A DNA stretch of 51,602 bases from Lachnospiraceae bacterium. GTDB taxonomy: Bacteria; Bacillota; Clostridia; Lachnospirales; Lachnospiraceae. Positions within the stretch are counted from its first letter, which is position 1. Every line of letters starts with the position of its first letter. Of the stretch, positions 9,378-18,820 are shown in pieces. The notes beneath the pieces were generated by a model. The model was not told where the DNA came from. It ran no database searches and saw only the letters and a list, made by a program, of their open reading frames with translations. The position numbers and the translations under genes were made by a program. The stretch covers positions 1-51,602 of the forward strand of contig JALENY010000026.1 of NCBI GenBank assembly GCA_022767285.1, written 5' to 3'.

Positions 9378-10433
9378 TTATTCAGCTACTTTAACAACGC
9401 CTTTTACCATATCCAGTTTCTTAACCGGATCGATTGCTTCTTCAAAAGCACGCTGTACATCAGCGTAATCATAAACATGTGAAATCATATCTTTTACATT
9501 GAACTTACCTGTAGCAATCGCTTCGATTGTCTGCGGGAAGTTATTGCAGTAACGGAAGGATGTCTGAATGGTAACTTCACGGTTGATCTTCAGGAAATCA
9601 ATCGGTACCGGTTTGGACTGAGTACCAACCATCATGATTTTTCCGCCGCGGGCAACGATCTGTACTGCCTGCTGAGCTGTAAATACTGAACCAGCTGCTT
9701 CAAATACCAGATCCACACCATGATCGCCATACAGTTCCTGAGAACGAAGCACAGCAACGGTATCCTGTTCTTTTCCGTTGATGACTCTCTTAGCACCCAG
9801 TTTCAGTGCAAGATCCAGACGTTTCGGCATAATATCTACAACTGTGATATCAGTTGCTCCAAGGCTCTTACATGCCTGAAGAACCATAAGACCGATCGCA
9901 CCAGCGCCAAGGATTACTACACTCTTACCAACGGTTGCACCGCCAAGAACAGCTGCATGCATACCAACTGCTGCCGGCTCAACCAGTGCGCCTTCCATTG
10001 TAGTCATTCCTTCCGGAATATGATAAGTCCATTCTTCCGGATGTACCATGTACTGTGTCAGAGCGCCTCTGTAGTTCGGCTGTGTTGCCATAAAGTCAAC
10101 ACCCGGGCAGATGTTGTAACGGCCGGTACGGCAATATTCGCATGTATCATCCGGTACACCTGGCTCGATAATAACTTTATCGCCAACTTTAAATTTGGTT
10201 ACTTTTGCACCGATCTTAACTACTTCACCTGCAACTTCATGTCCCAATCCGATTTTCTGATTCGGATCCTTGGGCGGAATGAACGGGCCGAATTCAAAAC
10301 CATGAATATCAGATCCACACATTCCCACGTACTCAACTTTTAAAAGGATCTCATTGTCTTTTGGTTCCGGAACCGGACACTCCTGAATCTCGAAATGTTT
10401 CGGTGTTACTAAAATTGCTTCTGAGTTTTTCAT
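9378..10433 (-). CDS. Zinc-dependent medium-chain alcohol/polyol dehydrogenase
   Basis: MDR-superfamily NAD(P)-dependent dehydrogenase of the sorbitol/xylitol dehydrogenase type, 351 residues from the ATG at 10433, which has a GAAAGGAAG ribosome binding site; the frame stays open 25 codons upstream. The catalytic zinc site is MCGSDIHGFE with GHEVAGEV, and the Rossmann motif is LGAGAIGLMV. The structural zinc loop reads DTCEYCRTGRYNIC, so the first of the four usual cysteines is replaced by aspartate. Structural zinc may be absent, as in mammalian sorbitol dehydrogenase. Likely oxidises a sugar alcohol to a ketose. Confidence 0.92.
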   Translation of the reverse strand: MKNSEAILVTPKHFEIQECPVPEPKDNEILLKVEYVGMCGSDIHGFEFGPFIPPKDPNQKIGLGHEVAGEVVKIGAKVTKFKVGDKVIIEPGVPDDTCEYCRTGRYNICPGVDFMATQPNYRGALTQYMVHPEEWTYHIPEGMTTMEGALVEPAAVGMHAAVLGGATVGKSVVILGAGAIGLMVLQACKSLGATDITVVDIMPKRLDLALKLGAKRVINGKEQDTVAVLRSQELYGDHGVDLVFEAAGSVFTAQQAVQIVARGGKIMMVGTQSKPVPIDFLKINREVTIQTSFRYCNNFPQTIEAIATGKFNVKDMISHVYDYADVQRAFEEAIDPVKKLDMVKGVVKVAE

Positions 10434-10551
10434 TTTTACATACTTCCTTTCTATAAAATTTGTCCCCGCACATTCCGCCCTAACCGGACGGAATATGCCG
10501 AAAGACATTTTTTACTGTGCTTGACACAATTCGTTCAAAAGGCTGCCGATA

Positions 10552-11925
10552 TTACTCAACATTACCGATATCCTCAACGGATTCTCCTCTTGTCTCAACA
10601 CCAAAGATTAATACGCAAACTGCAATGATAACAGCAACGATAGAAATTAGAACGAATACTCCGCCGCTTCCGATCGCATTTGCAACATAGGTTACCAGGA
10701 ACGGGAAGAAGATGTTGCTGACACGACCGATTGCATTACAGAAACCGGAACCGGACAGTTTTGCAGATGTCGGCCACATTTCCGGAACATATACTGCTGA
10801 TGCGTAGCATACATACATGTAAATAACTGTGTTCAGTAAGAATGTTGATACAATAAGTGCTGTCATTGTGGTCTGCTGACCTGTGATAATTCCCAGAACA
10901 GCCATGCCGATCAACAGGATAACACCCAATACACGTCTCGGAATCTTATCCATGATCAGGGAAGCAATGAAAATACCAAACGGAGCTCCGAAAAGACCAA
11001 ACATTGTCATAAACTGTGACTGTGATGTATCATAACCAAGAGATCTCAGAAGAGACGGCATCCATGTCATCAATGTGTACTGGATTGTGTTCATACCGAT
11101 CAGAACAAGAGATCCAACAATTGTTCTCTTTAACAGTTTGCCTTTAAACAGTGCGGAGTACGGAAGCTGTTTAACCTTTTTCGGTTCTTCTGTAACAGGC
11201 GGAAGCGGTTTGCCTGTAGCAGCTTCAATTTCTTTTTCAATCTGTGTTACAATTGCATCTGCTTCTTCATATCTTCCCTGAGCTTCCAGCCATCTCGGAG
11301 ATTCCGGATATTTTTTAGCAATCAGGATAGAAGCAATAATAGAAAGGATGGACGGGATCATGTACTGAACTCTCCAGTTCATATTGTAACTGATAGCTGT
11401 TAAGCCGATCACGAATGCGATACCATTGCAGATCGGATGTGCCCAGTTACCGATGAAGGAGTTACGGCTTGACCATGTACCACGGTTTCTGCCCGGAACA
11501 TACTCTGTAAAACCTGCGAACAAAACTACCAGAAGAGCACCAAGGCCAAAGCCCTGTACAAGTCTGAATACATAAAGTACATAAACGTTCGGTGAAACTG
11601 CGCCGCCGATCATGGCAATAATATGGATAATTTCATATAACAGGATACTCTTTTTACGACCAATCTTGTCACCGATCGGACCACCAACCAGAGCTCCGAA
11701 CAGCTGACCTGCTGTATAAGTTGTTCCCCACATAGCCAGAAGGGTTGTACCAGACTCTAACCAATGTAACTCATTAAGAAGAATGTTCTGTACTGCACCA
11801 CCGATACCGTTTGACCAGCAAACTAACAGTGCAAATGCTGATACCAGCCACATTTTAATATGCCAGCTTGAGTTCGGGAGACGGTCCAGTCTGGCACCAA
11901 TACTTACATGATTTTCTTTTGACAT
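10552..11925 (-). CDS. MFS sugar/polyol porter
   Basis: Twelve-helix major facilitator of the sugar porter type, 457 residues. The motif GGPIGDKIGRKKSI (loop 2-3, about residues 80-93) and YVPGRNRGTW after helix 4 are family hallmarks, as are PESPRWL and the central charged loop between helices 6 and 7. The C-terminus has VETRGESVEDI, a variant of the PETKG motif. It sits inside the dehydrogenase-epimerase cluster and presumably imports the operon's substrate unphosphorylated, consistent with later oxidation and phosphorylation. Confidence 0.93.
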   Translation of the reverse strand: MSKENHVSIGARLDRLPNSSWHIKMWLVSAFALLVCWSNGIGGAVQNILLNELHWLESGTTLLAMWGTTYTAGQLFGALVGGPIGDKIGRKKSILLYEIIHIIAMIGGAVSPNVYVLYVFRLVQGFGLGALLVVLFAGFTEYVPGRNRGTWSSRNSFIGNWAHPICNGIAFVIGLTAISYNMNWRVQYMIPSILSIIASILIAKKYPESPRWLEAQGRYEEADAIVTQIEKEIEAATGKPLPPVTEEPKKVKQLPYSALFKGKLLKRTIVGSLVLIGMNTIQYTLMTWMPSLLRSLGYDTSQSQFMTMFGLFGAPFGIFIASLIMDKIPRRVLGVILLIGMAVLGIITGQQTTMTALIVSTFLLNTVIYMYVCYASAVYVPEMWPTSAKLSGSGFCNAIGRVSNIFFPFLVTYVANAIGSGGVFVLISIVAVIIAVCVLIFGVETRGESVEDIGNVE

Positions 11926-11961
11926 TTTTTAATCCTCCAACAATGTTTTTTCTTTTTTCTC

Positions 11962-12654
11962 TTATCGGCTCAATGCGCCGACTTCCTCCTCAACTTCCTG
12001 TTCCATAATGGCCCAGGCTTTTTTGATATCCGGATCTTTATTCCACAGTGCGGGCGGTCCAAGTACAACCACGTCTGCTCCAGCTTCATACAGAGGTGCA
12101 TATACACCTGCATTCATGGAACCATCTGCTTCGATCAGGAAATCAAGATGCATCTCTTCTCTCCACTTCACCAGAGTACGAATCTTGTCATACATCTGAG
12201 TGATAACCTTCTGTCCTGCGTAACCTGCATCCACGATCATAATGGTTACTTTTGACAAAAGCGGAAGATAATAGCGAATTGCCTCCAGGGGTGCTGCCGG
12301 ATTCATAGCGATTCCTGCCTTGCATCCGAGAGAGAGAATTTTATTTATTGTAACGAACGCGTCGCTTTCGATGCAGTCCGTGTGCGGGGTAATATATTCT
12401 GCACCTGCAGCAGCACATGCTTCAATGAAATCCTGCGGATGTTTTACCATAAGGTGAGCATCCATAGGGGTTTTTACTACTTTTTTCAGGACCGTCATGA
12501 AATCAGGGCCTACACCAAAGGTTTTTACATAATTTCCGTCTTTGATGTCAATATGTAAGAAATCTGCATGTTCATCGATATATCTTACCTGATTTTCAAA
12601 ATCATACAGATCACAGCATCCCATGGACGGAGCAAGCAGTAATTTCTTTTCCAT
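11962..12654 (-). CDS. Ribulose-/allulose-phosphate 3-epimerase family protein
   Basis: TIM-barrel epimerase of the Rpe/AlsE family, 230 residues. Metal-binding and catalytic segments are present: FLHIDIKDG (about 32-40), DAHLMVKHP, IVDAGYAGQ and EADGSM (second catalytic Asp). The serine-threonine pattern of the phosphate site VVLGPPALW differs from the usual VxGxSxxF. Overall pattern resembles D-allulose-6-phosphate 3-epimerase AlsE more than housekeeping Rpe. It lies between the second dehydrogenase and the MFS porter, so a C3 epimerisation is part of the pathway. Confidence 0.87.
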   Translation of the reverse strand: MEKKLLLAPSMGCCDLYDFENQVRYIDEHADFLHIDIKDGNYVKTFGVGPDFMTVLKKVVKTPMDAHLMVKHPQDFIEACAAAGAEYITPHTDCIESDAFVTINKILSLGCKAGIAMNPAAPLEAIRYYLPLLSKVTIMIVDAGYAGQKVITQMYDKIRTLVKWREEMHLDFLIEADGSMNAGVYAPLYEAGADVVVLGPPALWNKDPDIKKAWAIMEQEVEEEVGALSR

Positions 12655-12677
12655 CTCGTTCTCTCCTACTTTGTTTA

Positions 12678-13760
12678 TTATTCTTCATCATCAAAGTCAT
12701 AGTGGAAGATTACTTTGATGGCATCTTTGTTTGCCATAGCTTCAAATCCTTTTTCCCACTGTGACAGGCCAAGTCTGTGTGTGATCATTGGCTGTACTTT
12801 GATTTCACCGGATGCCAGAAGACGGATTGCATTTCTCCAGGATGTGGAATCATATGCCATATGACCGATGATGCTCTTGTTCCAGGAAGTGATATCATTG
12901 ATGGAGAACTCAAGCGGTTTGAATCCCATACCAACGCGAACAACCTCTCCATTCGGGCGAAGCATTTCGATGGCCTGTTTCAGAGCGATATTAGCGCCAG
13001 AACATTCAACAACCAGACCAAGGTTATCTCTGCCGCAAATCTCGGTACATCTCTTAACAACATCTTCCCTGGAGCCATTTACTACATGAGTAGCACCAAG
13101 CTGTTTTGCAACATCAAAGCGAACTTTTGTATCAGCATCCAGACCAACCATAACGATATTTACAGCGCCCATAATTCTTGCAATCTGTACGGAGAAGAGA
13201 CCCAACGGGCCGGTACCGAATACGACCACATCCTGTCCGGGGAGCAGATGTGACTGCTGTGCAACTGCTTTGTATGCGTTGCAAATAGGATCCAGAACTG
13301 CTGCTTCTTCATATTCTACACCTTCCGGTATCTCCCAGATTGCATGTTTGTGAATGCGAAGAATCTCACCAGGGATTTTGCAGTATTTGGAAAATCCACC
13401 GCCCCAGGTATTGTTGTCCAGACCAAGGTTTACCTTATGTTCACAGCAGAGGAAATCTCCCTGTTCACATGCCGGACAAACACCACATACATGAGCGCTG
13501 TTGTCGGATACGATTCTCTGACCGACTTTCCAGTCTTTTACGAGTTCGCCGACTTCCACAATCTCGCCTGCAAATTCATGTCCACGGATGGAATTGAATT
13601 CATCAGATCCATTGTCCACTTTGTAGTGTTTCATGTCTGCGCCGCAGATTGCTGCTGCTTTGACTTCAATGATAATGTCTTCCGGTCCGCAGGTCGGTTT
13701 CGGGACATCGATCATTCTATAGCCGCCAAACGCTTTTCCGTATCTTGCTAATGCTTTCAT
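12678..13760 (-). CDS. Zinc-dependent alcohol dehydrogenase (MDR), first gene of the sugar operon
   Basis: Second MDR dehydrogenase of the operon, 360 residues from the ATG at 13760, which follows a perfect AAGGAGG site; the 15 extra upstream codons are not used. Catalytic zinc ligands are in AAICGADMKH and RGHEFAGE. The structural zinc loop CGVCPACEQGDFLC is complete, unlike in the other dehydrogenase. The Rossmann motif is FGTGPLGLFS. It resembles threonine/sorbitol dehydrogenases. Two different dehydrogenases suggest either successive oxidations or an oxidation followed by a reduction that changes stereochemistry. Confidence 0.92.
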   Translation of the reverse strand: MKALARYGKAFGGYRMIDVPKPTCGPEDIIIEVKAAAICGADMKHYKVDNGSDEFNSIRGHEFAGEIVEVGELVKDWKVGQRIVSDNSAHVCGVCPACEQGDFLCCEHKVNLGLDNNTWGGGFSKYCKIPGEILRIHKHAIWEIPEGVEYEEAAVLDPICNAYKAVAQQSHLLPGQDVVVFGTGPLGLFSVQIARIMGAVNIVMVGLDADTKVRFDVAKQLGATHVVNGSREDVVKRCTEICGRDNLGLVVECSGANIALKQAIEMLRPNGEVVRVGMGFKPLEFSINDITSWNKSIIGHMAYDSTSWRNAIRLLASGEIKVQPMITHRLGLSQWEKGFEAMANKDAIKVIFHYDFDDEE

Positions 13761-13853
13761 AAAAACCTCCTTGTTTCTCAATTTTTGTTGCAAATTTTTA
13801 GTCATTCGACATTTATTCCCGGCCAGAAATATTTGTTTTCTTGATGTAATTAC

Positions 13854-13906
13854 ATAATAAACAATTCTTTTGTTTCTGTCAATTGAATTCTTTGTTTCAA
13901 AGAATT
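13854..13906 (-). promoter_or_regulatory. Promoter and palindromic operator of the sugar operon
   Basis: On the minus strand: -35 TTGACA (13877-13882), 17-bp spacer, -10 TATTAT (13854-13859), 94 bp before the first gene. Directly upstream of the -35 is a perfect palindrome of two 9-bp arms, AATTCTTTG and CAAAGAATT, around 3 bp (13886-13906). A partial copy, AATTCTTTTGTTTC, lies in the spacer. The shared TTTGTTTC/GTTTCAAA core fits DeoR-type sites. Confidence 0.75.
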
Positions 13907-14097
13907 TTTGTCGCTTTTAACAAGTTATTAACTCAATTTTTGTACACATTTTCTTTATACCAAAGGGTAATTATATTTGTTTTCTTTACTATGAAGATTT
14001 ATTTGCGCGTTTTCTGGGTGAATCCAACAATCCGAGGCTTGCTCTTTCTTATTATTTTAATGACCGTTCTCTTTGTATCTTTGTATATAAGCACTAA

Positions 14098-14132
14098 AAT
14101 TCATACTAAAACCTTTGATTTTAGTATGAATT
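14098..14132. repeat. Perfect 14-bp inverted repeat with 7-bp loop
   Basis: Arms 14098-14111 and 14119-14132 are perfectly complementary (AATTCATACTAAAA and its reverse complement). No T-run follows on either strand, so a terminator is unlikely. It lies ~200 bp upstream of the sugar operon promoter in a 589-bp gene-free stretch (13761-14349), whose other contents are that promoter, the hairpin at 14228 and the repeat at 14276. It could be an operator or an mRNA end structure. Confidence 0.6.
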
Positions 14133-14227
14133 GCCGAATCCAGGCTCCAAATTTTCTTATCAGGATAAAAATGCCGAATACAGGAGATGTTCCAGTGATA
14201 AAATATCACATTTATATCAAACAAATA

Positions 14228-14257
14228 CCGGGTTTGCTGCACGTACAGCAAACCCGG
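14228..14257 (-). terminator. Hairpin downstream of gpmI, probable terminator
   Basis: A perfect 12-bp GC-rich stem (14228-14239 with 14246-14257) and 6-base loop lie 93 bp after the gpmI stop. The following T-run is weak on the minus strand (TATTTGTTTG). It is the only hairpin of this strength between gpmI and the next operon. Confidence 0.6.
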
Positions 14258-14275
14258 CATTCCCTTCATTTCTTT

Positions 14276-14334
14276 ATTTCTGTGTTTTTTCTTTAACTAA
14301 TTTATTTTCTTTGATATTTCTGTGTTTTTTCTTT
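14276..14334. repeat. 19-bp direct repeat, 40 bp apart
   Basis: ATTTCTGTGTTTTTTCTTT occurs exactly at 14276-14294 and 14316-14334, between the gpmI stop and its terminator hairpin. The period of 40 bp is close to four helical turns. Its meaning is unknown; it may be simple slippage in a T-rich stretch. Confidence 0.6.
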
Positions 14335-14349
14335 GTTTATCTGCATCTT

Positions 14350-15891
14350 TTATTTTGTGACAAGTAAAGATTTACCGGTCATCTCAGACGGCTGTTCCAT
14401 TCCCATCAGTTCAATGAGAGTCGGAATAATATCTGCCAGGCAACCGCCTGTGCGAAGCGTATATTTCGGATCCGCATTTACCAGAATAAAGGGAACCGGA
14501 TTTGTCGTATGTGCAGTAAAGGGCGCGCCGGTCTCATAGTCCACCAGCTGCTCTGCGTTTCCGTGATCAGCACAGATAAACATCTGACCGTCAACCTCCT
14601 TCAAAGCTTCCACTGCTTTTCCTACACAAGCATCCACCGCTTCAATTGCTTTGATTGCCGCTTCTTCAACACCAGTATGTCCGACCATGTCCGGATTGGC
14701 AAAGTTTGTGATGATAACATCATATTTTCCCGACCTGATCGCCTCAACCAGTTTTTCGCAGACAGCAGGAGCACTCATCTCCGGCTGCAGATCATAGGTA
14801 GCAACCTTCGGAGATTTCACAAGAATGCGGTCTTCTCCTGCATTCGGCTCCTCAATACCGCCATTGAAGAAGAAGGTAACATGAGCATATTTCTCGGTCT
14901 CAGCGATACGGGCCTGAGTCATATTATGAGCAGCCAGATATTCACCAAAGGTATTGGTAATCGCCACTTTGCGGAACGCAACAATCTTGTTTCCGATGGT
15001 GTCATCATAATCGGTGAAACATACATATGTGGTTTTGATTCTGTCACCGCGCTCAAAGCCTTTAAAGTCATCGTCACAGAACGTTCTGGTAATCTCTCTT
15101 GCACGGTCCGGACGGAAATTGAAGAAGATCACAGAATCATTATTCTGAATGGTTGCGAGCGGTTTTCCTTCTTTCTCAATTACCATCGGTACCACAAACT
15201 CATCATATACTTCTTTTGCATAGGATGCTTCCATTCCTGCGTCTGCACTTTCCACACGGTCACCTTCACCTCTGGTCAGCGCTGCATATGCTTTTTCCAC
15301 ACGATCCCAGCGGTTATCACGATCCATGGCATAATAGCGGCCGGAAACAGATGCAACAGCACCTACGCCGATTTCAGCCATTTTTTCTTCCAGTTCTTTA
15401 ATATATCCTCTTCCTGACGCAGGCGGAGTATCACGGCCATCCAGGAAACAATGAACATATACTTTCTCAAGACCTTCCTGTTTTGCAAGTTTTAAAAGAC
15501 CATACAAGTGAGTGTTATGGCTGTGTACACCTCCATCGGAGAGAAGTCCCATCATATGAAGAGAAGAATCGTTCTCCTTTGCATTCTTTACCGCTGCCAG
15601 CAAAGCTTCATTTTTGAAGAAATCCCCATCCTGAATTTCTTTTGTAATACGGGTCAGTTCCTGATAAACAATACGGCCGGCACCCATATTCAGGTGTCCC
15701 ACTTCAGAGTTTCCCATCTGACCATCCGGAAGTCCTACTGCCATACCGCTTGCCAGGCCTTCTACAAATGGATATTCTGCCATCAGCTTATCCATCACCG
15801 GAGTTTTTGCCTCATAAACTGCATTGTGTTCATGTTTTTTGTTCAGGCCATAACCATCAAGAATCATTAATACGGTTGGTTTTTTACTCAT
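14350..15891 (-). CDS. gpmI: 2,3-bisphosphoglycerate-independent phosphoglycerate mutase
   Basis: Glycolytic enzyme that interconverts 3- and 2-phosphoglycerate using two manganese ions. The 513-residue length is typical. The alkaline-phosphatase-like metal sites are visible: MILDGYG near the N-terminus, GNSEVGHLNMGAGR with the phosphorylated serine (about residue 62), HCFLDGRDTPP, and ADHGNAEQL plus TAHTTNPVPF in the C-terminal half. It lies downstream of gap-pgk-tpiA but separated from them by an ABC exporter, and has its own promoter. Confidence 0.97.
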   Translation of the reverse strand: MSKKPTVLMILDGYGLNKKHEHNAVYEAKTPVMDKLMAEYPFVEGLASGMAVGLPDGQMGNSEVGHLNMGAGRIVYQELTRITKEIQDGDFFKNEALLAAVKNAKENDSSLHMMGLLSDGGVHSHNTHLYGLLKLAKQEGLEKVYVHCFLDGRDTPPASGRGYIKELEEKMAEIGVGAVASVSGRYYAMDRDNRWDRVEKAYAALTRGEGDRVESADAGMEASYAKEVYDEFVVPMVIEKEGKPLATIQNNDSVIFFNFRPDRAREITRTFCDDDFKGFERGDRIKTTYVCFTDYDDTIGNKIVAFRKVAITNTFGEYLAAHNMTQARIAETEKYAHVTFFFNGGIEEPNAGEDRILVKSPKVATYDLQPEMSAPAVCEKLVEAIRSGKYDVIITNFANPDMVGHTGVEEAAIKAIEAVDACVGKAVEALKEVDGQMFICADHGNAEQLVDYETGAPFTAHTTNPVPFILVNADPKYTLRTGGCLADIIPTLIELMGMEQPSEMTGKSLLVTK

Positions 15892-15998
15892 TTTTCTTTC
15901 TCCTTTTATGTGAAAGTATTCTTTCTCGTATGAAGTACACTCTAAGCAGGCAAGATATTATGACATGCCCGCAGGAGTATCCTTTTATTTCACAGAAT

Positions 15999-16027
15999 AT
16001 TTTACATGATTGCGCCAGAATATGCAA
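15999..16027 (-). promoter_or_regulatory. Promoter of gpmI
   Basis: On the minus strand: -35 TTGCAT (16022-16027), 17-bp spacer, -10 TAAAAT (15999-16004), 108 bp before gpmI. It shows that gpmI can be expressed apart from the ABC exporter upstream. Confidence 0.65.
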
Positions 16028-16053
16028 GGTTCCGAAACGGCAAAAGTATGATT

Positions 16054-17853
16054 TTAAAAATCCATGGCCATCCGGCTGGATTCCTCTTCACCAAGTTCCG
16101 TAATCTGCGTATCCACGACCCGGTATACACGCTGACAGAGATTCAGCACACTGGGTCTGTGAGTTGTAACAATACATGTTTTATTAGGCATTTGCCGAAC
16201 AATATTTTTCAAAACTCTGCGTTCCGTTGTCACATCCAGAGCCGAAGTAGCCTCGTCCAGCAGCAGAACCGGGGCATCACGCAGAACTGCTCTGGCGATG
16301 GCAAGTCTCTGGGCCTGTCCTTCCGAGAGGCCTCTTCCCCGCTCTCCGACCTTACTGTTGATCGTATCCGGCAGTTTTTCCACAAATTCCCAGGCGCAGG
16401 CGATCTTTAGTGCCTCAACGATCTCATCATCCGAAGCATCTCCTTTTACCATGCGCATGTTTTCCGCAATCGTCCCGGACAGAATCGTATTTCCCTGAGG
16501 TACATAAGCAAACAGATATCTGGTATCCGCATTCACAGGAATCTCCCGGCCATCGCAGGCACGTATCACAGCGGAGCCGTTTTGCGGCCGCACCAGTCCA
16601 AGCAGAATTCGAATGACCGTAGTCTTACCCTCTCCGGAAGGTCCTACCAAAGCGACAATCTCCCCGGGATTTGCAATCAGATCTGATTTAGTAATGACCT
16701 TTTTTTCTCCGGCATAACCAAAATCAACAGCACGCATATTGATTGAATAACCCTGTTTTGCATAACGGTTCAATTCCGCGCTTTCTGTAATATGTACTTC
16801 TTTCGGAAGTTCTACCAGTTCCCGTATGCGATGAGCAGAAACCGAGCTGTTCAAAAAAGAAGGTATGATTGAAACAATGCTGTTAAATGCACTGGTCAGG
16901 CTGCTCCTCTGCTGCAAAAATAAAGTCATAGTTCCATAGGTAATATCATGGGTCCAAAGCCGGTATAGACAATATCCAAAAGAAATAAACTGCACCGCCA
17001 TTCCGATTACAGACATAAGAATATTCGTCTTTATGGTAAACAGATTGTATTTCAAGCTGACATCTTTGAATTTTTCCTGCCACCATCGCATCTTTTTCCC
17101 ATAATGAGGTGCTACGCCAAAAGATTTGATCGTGTCATAATTGTAAAACGCCTCTGTTTCAAAAGTCATCAGCTCACTGGCCATTTCCCTGGTTTTGCGG
17201 CTGTATTCCCTCTGTTTTTTCAGCAGAAAACGGGAAAACAACAGTAAAAAAGGTGCACTGGCCAACGCAATGATCGCCATAACTACATCATAGTGAAGGA
17301 TGACGATAAACGTTGCGAAAAATCGATAAATAGCGATGATAATCGTCGGAAGCCAGCTGATGGCGTTGTTGCTGACCGTGCCGATATCCCCATTGAAGCG
17401 ATTGAGGATATCGCCATTGCTGTATTGACTCAGTTTCAGCCAGTCCGCGTCCATGATTTTGTCAAAAATATCCGCCTGAATATCATTGTTGATCGAGATG
17501 CTGATCTTTGCGGAAATCCGACTGATCACGCTGTCAAAAGTCAGACTGAATACAGAACCTCCTACCATAATAATCACCATAGTCAGAAGTTTGCTGGTCT
17601 GATACCCGGTAATGATATCGATCAGATATTTACCGGCCACACTGCTCATCAAACCCAGGGAAGTGCTCATGATCCCCAGAAAAACATAAAAAGCAATCGC
17701 GCCCTTATACCTTGCACTGTAACTCAAAATCCACCGCCAGTCATCCAGAACCTCTCCAAGAGTTCCGTTTTTCCATTTTTTGACGAGAATATCCAGGGAT
17801 TCAAACATTATTTTTTTATTTGCTGTTTCGTTCGTTTTTTCGTTTTCTTTCAT
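16054..17853 (-). CDS. ABC exporter, fused permease and ATPase
   Basis: Half-transporter of the type I exporter (MsbA/LmrA-like) fold, about 599 residues. An N-terminal six-helix membrane domain (about residues 45-330) is followed by an ATPase domain with Walker A GPSGEGKTT, Q-loop YVPQGN, signature LSEGQ, Walker B VLLLDEATSALD and H-loop THRP. Such proteins act as homo- or heterodimers and export lipids, peptides or drugs; the substrate is unknown. The ATG at 17853 is preferred; a GTG five codons upstream lacks a ribosome binding site. It lies between tpiA and gpmI, after the tpiA terminator, so it is not clearly part of the glycolytic transcript. Confidence 0.92.
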   Translation of the reverse strand: MKENEKTNETANKKIMFESLDILVKKWKNGTLGEVLDDWRWILSYSARYKGAIAFYVFLGIMSTSLGLMSSVAGKYLIDIITGYQTSKLLTMVIIMVGGSVFSLTFDSVISRISAKISISINNDIQADIFDKIMDADWLKLSQYSNGDILNRFNGDIGTVSNNAISWLPTIIIAIYRFFATFIVILHYDVVMAIIALASAPFLLLFSRFLLKKQREYSRKTREMASELMTFETEAFYNYDTIKSFGVAPHYGKKMRWWQEKFKDVSLKYNLFTIKTNILMSVIGMAVQFISFGYCLYRLWTHDITYGTMTLFLQQRSSLTSAFNSIVSIIPSFLNSSVSAHRIRELVELPKEVHITESAELNRYAKQGYSINMRAVDFGYAGEKKVITKSDLIANPGEIVALVGPSGEGKTTVIRILLGLVRPQNGSAVIRACDGREIPVNADTRYLFAYVPQGNTILSGTIAENMRMVKGDASDDEIVEALKIACAWEFVEKLPDTINSKVGERGRGLSEGQAQRLAIARAVLRDAPVLLLDEATSALDVTTERRVLKNIVRQMPNKTCIVTTHRPSVLNLCQRVYRVVDTQITELGEEESSRMAMDF

Positions 17854-17905
17854 AGCTTCCGATTCCACAGTTACATTTATGGTGTCTCTTCCGTTTTCAA
17901 CGACA

Positions 17906-17951
17906 AAAAGACCTTCCCATTCTTCCTATCATTCGAACAGAAAGGCCTTTT
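17906..17951 (-). terminator. Terminator after tpiA
   Basis: AAGGCCTTTT (17942-17951) pairs with AAAAGACCTT (17906-17915), one G-U pair, with a long loop. On the minus strand a T5 run follows. It lies 46 bp after the tpiA stop. Confidence 0.6.
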
Positions 17952-17996
17952 CTTATGTTCCTGACCTGCTGATAAAGCAGGTAAAATCACAAAATA

Positions 17997-18746
17997 TTAT
18001 TTGTAGTTAACGATCTTTCCAAAATCCGGTTTCAGAGCAGCACCGCCAACAAGGCCGCCATCGATATCCGGCTGTGCAAACAGTTCCGGAGCAGTTGCTG
18101 CGTTTACAGATCCGCCGTACTGGATACGGATAGCTTCTGCGGTAGCTTCGTCATAGATCTCAGCGATGCAGTCACGGATACCTTTGCATACTTCCTGAGC
18201 CTGCTCGGTTGTAGCTGTTTTTCCTGTTCCGATTGCCCAGATCGGCTCGTAAGCGATAACGGCTGTTTTAGCCTGATCAGCTGTAACATTAAGGAAACCA
18301 ACCTTAACCTGCTGACGGATAAAGTCCATGGTTACGCCCTGCTCTCTCTGTTCCAGAGTCTCGCCGCAGCACATAATCGGTGTGATACCATGTTCAAATG
18401 CTTTCAGCATTTTCTTGTTAACGGTTTCACTTGTTTCTGCGAAGTATTCTCTTCTCTCAGAATGGCCAAGTACAACGTATTTTACTCCAACATCTGTGAG
18501 CATAGCCGGGGAGATCTCTCCTGTGAAAGCACCTTTCTCCTCAAAATACATGTTTTCAGCACCAACCTGGATATTGCTGCCTTTTGTAGCTTCAATAACC
18601 GGAATAATGTCAATAGCTGGTACGCAGAAAACTACATCAACTTCATCATTTGCAACTAACGGTTTCAATTCCTCCACAAGAGCAACTGCTTCACTGGGAG
18701 TTTTGTTCATTTTCCAGTTACCTGCGATAATTTTTCTTCTTGCCAT
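17997..18746 (-). CDS. tpiA: Triosephosphate isomerase
   Basis: Interconverts dihydroxyacetone phosphate and glyceraldehyde 3-phosphate. The 249-residue protein has all family landmarks: GNWKMN (with the catalytic Lys/Asn), LGHSERR (catalytic His), the active-site glutamate in [12 protein letters not shown] with the flexible loop after it, and the phosphate-binding [12 protein letters not shown] and GGLVGGAAL. It is the third gene of the gap-pgk-tpiA glycolytic unit, 74 bp after pgk. Confidence 0.98.
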   Translation of the reverse strand: MARRKIIAGNWKMNKTPSEAVALVEELKPLVANDEVDVVFCVPAIDIIPVIEATKGSNIQVGAENMYFEEKGAFTGEISPAMLTDVGVKYVVLGHSERREYFAETSETVNKKMLKAFEHGITPIMCCGETLEQREQGVTMDFIRQQVKVGFLNVTADQAKTAVIAYEPIWAIGTGKTATTEQAQEVCKGIRDCIAEIYDEATAEAIRIQYGGSVNAATAPELFAQPDIDGGLVGGAALKPDFGKIVNYK

Positions 18747-18820
18747 GGTTTTTATCTCCTTCTTTTCTTACATCAATATCTAATTAATCATGCCTTTTAC
18801 ACAGCACAATAATTATTCAT

